A stretch of 64,000 bases of DNA from the NCBI GenBank assembly GCA_964019165.1, contig OZ025271.1, positions 10,921,775 through 10,985,774 on the forward strand, given 5' to 3'. The notes beneath the pieces were generated by a model. That model was not told the origin of the DNA, did not search any database, and saw only the letters and a list, made by a program, of their open reading frames with translations. This DNA comes from Mastigias papua (Eukaryota > Cnidaria > Scyphozoa > Rhizostomeae > Mastigiidae). Shown here one piece after another: positions 60,167-64,000 of this stretch (position 1 is its first letter; each line of letters opens with the position of its first letter). A program made the translations under genes and the position numbers.

Positions 60167-60989
60167 AAATGTCTTCAAATCTGAGAGCTTAAGTACTTTA
60201 TGATCTTAGATCTATAACTTATGGAGTTTTAGTGCATATGTTTAAGTAAATTATTGAGAAATTCCTTTGATGTCATTTTTCAAATGTCTTTTGTAATGGT
60301 ATTGAAATCTCATCTGTAAAAGTGTGAACTTAATTGAATAATAATATTAGAAGGACATTTTGATTTGTTAATGCAATGTTAGTTTGTAAAATCTTCTGAA
60401 TTCTGCATATGACCAATGATCAATTAAATTGTCTCTTTATAGTTTTCTCAGACCTCTTTTTTCCAGTACTCTGAACTATATCATTTCATCAACTCAATAG
60501 AGCCTTTGATCACATAATTAACCCCAGATTTATTTGACCACAATGGAAAAGTAAAAATTGAGGACATTAAGTCTCACATGTCTATTCTAAAATAGTACTG
60601 ATTTTGAACCAGAAGTATATATTGTCATATTGTGCTTTCTTTTACCTAGAAAATTTAGATGACGTGTGGCAAACCTGTTCAAAGTTCTGTCCTTCAAGCT
60701 CTCCATTTTTATATATGATGCAATGTGATTCAAAATTGATGACAGTATAGTTTCTGATAAATAACGGAGAATTCACTTTGCCTAGATAGACAGAGCCAGT
60801 AAATCCTCGAACATATTGGCTGAAATAACTCTTTTATAGACATATTTTTTTGGAACGTGTTTTATTCAGTGAAATATCACTGTACCATTTTATGGCTTCC
60901 TTAAATTATATTGTGCTCTGATAAATATTCTTCAGAAATTCTTGTTTTTCTCTCTAGTTTTAATCTTTATGATAGATTTTCTTGGATCC

Positions 60990-61006
60990 CCCCCCCCCCC
61001 CCCCCA
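60990..61006. repeat. Poly-C run
   Basis: About 17 C residues. A second run of about 10 C is at 61322-61332. Both are near the right edge of the CpG-depleted block. Confidence 0.9.
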
Positions 61007-61859
61007 TTTAGTACTGCTTATCAATAGTTTAAACTCGGCTATACCTCTATTGCCTTTCTAGAGGGTGACATTTAAAAATGATATTCACCATCAAACTTGA
61101 AAATACGAGTAGTGAAGAGTAGAAAATAGGAGTTGTGAAAAATCTTGTAATATTACTTCTGTTTCTAACTCTGAAAAGTATTATTCAAGCCAATATGGTT
61201 GTTAAAAATTGTCCCTGTTCGCTTTTATTGAGAATCAGACTACCAGTCGCATGTTTTGCCAACATTCTACGACGATCAAATACATTACTAACTCCATTAC
61301 ACAAGTAGGAGGCGTTTGATGCCCCCCCCCCCAAACTATTCACCGTTCTCCTGCAGATCACTGTATCTTCATTTGGTTTCTTCAAGTTTTAATATCTGCT
61401 TATAAACAGCCCTAAAATGTTTTTGCCGCTATGTGATCTAGCAGTAGACTTGACTTTCCTTGATTTCAGGGCATTTTAACATATTAACTTATCTGAATAC
61501 AACCAATCTTTTATTTTGAATCGGTCATAGATTGATGATGAATTAGAGTACACCAATCGCTTTAAGTTTTCACTGTTCTATGATCCCTTTTTTCCATTAT
61601 TACCACTAGAGTTTTGACATGATTCTGTTTCCCATCGAGTGTTTTGATAGTCCATAACTCATTTCGATTCTATTTTTCCATTAGATTTTGACCATAACAT
61701 CCAATTACATACTTCAATCTCCTATATACAACTGCATACAATACTCTCCTTCCACTATTTCGATATAATCAGTCCGATTTTTTGAAAAAAACAAAGTCTT
61801 TTCAAGTCAAAACATTAGCTCCTTCACGCACAAGATTTCACTTGACTTCTTTGAAACAG
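61007..61859. other. No gene recognised
   Basis: Transition zone between the CpG-depleted block and the CCAAT-rich region; CpG frequency rises. No exon could be supported. Confidence 0.4.
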
Positions 61860-62349
61860 CCACGGGGCTAAAGAAATAGCGGCAAAACGCCGCCAGAATT
61901 TGTAGAACAATTGGGTCTATTGTTATTGACCAATCAGATTGCTCCATTTTAACCCATTAGGCGGCTGAGGCTAGAGCCGCCACCTACTGATTTAGAGCAC
62001 AATTTGCAGCCCTTGGCCGCAAAATTGGCCGCAGCTTGACTTTTTGGGACTCTTTTGTTTTGTCAACCAATCAAATTCCAGTATTCTGGTGTTGATTGTT
62101 TATGTACCCAATGAAGTAGCTTTATTTTACAATAGCCCATTATTCCAAAGGCCAACCAACATGTAATATTTTAATTTTCTTAGCCAATCATAGACCGTTA
62201 TTTGAATTAGCATTGAAATATTGTCCAATCAGGTCGTGCTATTTTGAAGTTGTCTATTGTATTTTCCTTTGTTTTCTAGCCAATCAAGGAAGTCAACAAT
62301 GGCCGTTATTAGCCTCATATCCGGCGTTTAATTCAGCAGAAAGACGGGG
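61860..62349 (+). promoter_or_regulatory. CCAAT-box-rich promoter and candidate first exon
   Basis: Six CCAAT boxes in the same orientation occur at about 61930, 62067, 62108, 62183, 62225 and 62280, five of them CCAATCA. CpG is locally high (GCGGC, CCGCC and CCGGCG words). After GTTATTAGCCTCATATCCGG comes AGAAAGACGGG then a consensus donor GTAAGA at 62350. CCAAT arrays bind NF-Y in animals and commonly drive broadly expressed genes. The arrangement suggests a plus-strand first exon ending at 62349; a divergent minus-strand start is also possible. No TATA box seen. Confidence 0.5.
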
Positions 62350-63102
62350 GTAAGAAATCGCTTTTATTGATTTTTCCTTATTGATCTATAGTTCTTCTAC
62401 TTACAAGTTAAGACTAAGTTATACTCTACTTGGCCTAATCAATGTAAGAGTTGTAAAGATAAGTATGTATGACTTATGTTTACAACTCTTACGTCTATTA
62501 GACCATTACAAATATTGCCCAAGAGACTAAGTTAATGATGTGAAGGGTGTCTTAGTTCATCACGGAGTTTAATCAAAGATCAACAAAACGGCCTTATTGA
62601 TTTTCACAAAAAACCCTCTGAAAATAGACACCCAAACACAACATTAACTTAGTCTCAAAGGCAAACTAAATGTAATTAGTGAGAAAGGAAGACAATAAGG
62701 ACTCCAGGTGAACATAGCCAAAAACAAGGTTAGCGAATGTATATTAGGATATAGTAGAATCTATATGGAGTGCTCTACGCAAAGGGTTCTTCAAAAATGC
62801 CTTATGGAATCGCTGAGAGAAAGTAAAATGGTGAGCTCAAACATTCTACTTTCTCTCAAGACTTAATAGATTGAATAATGTAAAAGATAAGTTTATGGGG
62901 ATTGCAATGCTGATTGGATTCGCTAACACTTGTAAATGGCTATATTCAGACATCTTAAAATATTTATTTACACACAAGTAAATCATATAACTGCTGAACT
63001 GTTCATTAAATACTAAAATCTATCCGAATTTGAATCAAGATTAGTTCGTCTTCTGCCCTTTATCATCTTCTTCTTCTGCAATTCTTCAACTTTTTTCTTC
63101 AG
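62350..63102. other. Possible first intron
   Basis: Non-coding sequence between the candidate donor at 62350 and a strong acceptor at 63101-63102. Nothing else recognised. Confidence 0.3.
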
Positions 63103-63204
63103 GATGCATCGTGAATTGTTAACTGAAAACAGAATGAGAAAGGCAGCAAAGCGGTCTGTAGTTTGGCAGGTTTTCAATTGATTTCTTCAAGATATAAGAG
63201 AAAT
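63103..63204 (+). ncRNA. Candidate non-coding or 5' UTR exon
   Basis: A strong pyrimidine tract (TTCTTCAACTTTTTTCTTCAG) precedes the acceptor, and GTAAGT at 63205 is a consensus donor. All three frames of the 102-bp segment contain a stop; the ATG at 63104 opens only 25 codons (MHRELLTENRMRKAAK...). It would thus be UTR or part of a non-coding transcript. Alternatively it ends earlier at CAG/GTTTTC (63170). Confidence 0.3.
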
Positions 63205-64000
63205 GTAAGTTATTTCATGCAGTTTGATCATTCTTTTTTATTGTAGTATGATATATTTCAATGATGAATTATTTAATGCGAATAGGACACACCTCTTAAA
63301 GTTTCCAAAATGTTTGTAGTAAGTTAAAAAATATATGCTATACACACACACATATATCAGTATTCAACACCGAACAAACACGGAAATTCAATAAACAATT
63401 CTTGGAAAGCTGTTACATTGGAAATGCTGTTTTGCTCAGACATGATATTGCGGAAATGTTCAGGATACAAAACTAGTGAATCTCTCTATAAGCAATGCAT
63501 TTTTGGCCCTTTCTGATATCAGTCATTTCTAGCTTTGAAAAGTGTAAATATGTACATTTGATTCACATTTGTTAGCAGTTTGAAACGTTTGACATTTGTA
63601 TACTGAAAGATATAATAAGTCAGAAAATGCTGCGATTTAATATGATGAATGAAAGTAAATACGGAACAATGAGATGAAATATTGAATTGAACAAAGGTAA
63701 AGGCAAATCAGCAACTGTTTTCATCATCCCTTTAATCATCTAGCCTAGACTTAGAGGACTCATCTTTGTTTTAGTCTTTTGTTGTCCATAATATCTAAAG
63801 TTTTGAGTCATACAAAGGCAATAAAAATAATAAAATTGAGACAATTTATTATAATGTTTCATCTTGGTCCGTCGTTGACATGATGGATGTAAAAGGAGTG
63901 TGCTTTTGCTATAGTTACCAAAATTGATTCATAAAATGCATTGATTATTCCTTTTTGCTCTAATATATAAAGTTTTGATTCGTACAAAAGAAATGAAAGT
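63205..64000. other. No gene recognised
   Basis: AT-rich to the window edge; contains a short (CA)n run at about 63343-63352. Confidence 0.45.

Larger units (their letters stand above)
54900..60660. other. CpG-depleted block
   Basis: Counting by eye from 54900 to 60660 I find about six CG dinucleotides (near 55040, 55519, 57105, 57549, 57567, 58011) in about 5.7 kb, where base composition alone would predict well over 100. Flanking sequence on both sides has ordinary numbers. In animals this is the mark of long-term germline cytosine methylation, which in invertebrates mainly covers transcribed gene bodies. Coding exons were not recognised here, so it may be an intron or an intergenic methylated domain. 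Confidence 0.75.

Overview
This is an AT-rich, gene-poor, repeat-rich stretch of nuclear DNA from an invertebrate animal, most likely marine. The evidence is spliceosomal introns (GT..AG), long TA/TG microsatellites, many decayed transposons of animal type (THAP/DDE, Tc1/mariner, Tigger-like, PIF/Harbinger-like, LINE, BEL, Penelope-like), and one NOD-like-receptor gene with DZIP3-type HEPN and NACHT domains. HEPN-NACHT receptors of this kind are known from several non-vertebrate animal groups; the phylum cannot be fixed from this window alone.

The main gene lies on the minus strand, about 38.9 to 23.6 kb. Exon 1 (38293-38890) encodes a degenerate HEPN domain, exon 2 (36624-37136) a HEPN domain with its RNase-type R..H motif intact, and exon 3 (31623-33685) a complete NACHT ATPase plus the start of a leucine-rich C-terminal part. 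All three junctions agree in splice phase (1, 1, then 0). Downstream on the same strand, 30.8 to 23.6 kb holds nine very short exons (36-87 bp), every one a multiple of three and bounded by phase-0 splice sites, then a terminal exon with a stop codon. They encode a Ser/Pro/Arg-rich tail of about 212 residues. This micro-exon tail on an NLR-type receptor is the most unusual structure in the window.

A single intact HEPN exon with its intron flank (8450-9482) sits about 27 kb away in the opposite orientation. It is an inverted duplicate of exon 2 in which the catalytic-motif His has become Asn, and no partner exons are visible near it.

Left part (0-23 kb): an open THAP-DDE transposase ORF runs off the left edge. 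Beyond it are copies of a dispersed repeat (called R1 here, seven copies in the window, two carrying the big TA/TG microsatellite) and a group of unrelated fold-back elements, several of which share a CGTTTACA-like word. Right part (39-64 kb): more R1 copies, LINE, BEL and Penelope-like remnants, a Tc1/mariner-type element with about 230-bp inverted repeats and TA target duplications, a two-length minisatellite (47.9-48.7 kb), and a block of about 5.7 kb (54.9-60.66 kb) almost free of CpG. Right of that block is a CpG-normal promoter-like region with six same-strand CCAAT boxes (61.9-62.3 kb) and a candidate first-exon splice donor. I found no tRNA, rRNA or CRISPR.

Coordinates of exons come from reading splice sites by eye; no transcript data, search or alignment was run.
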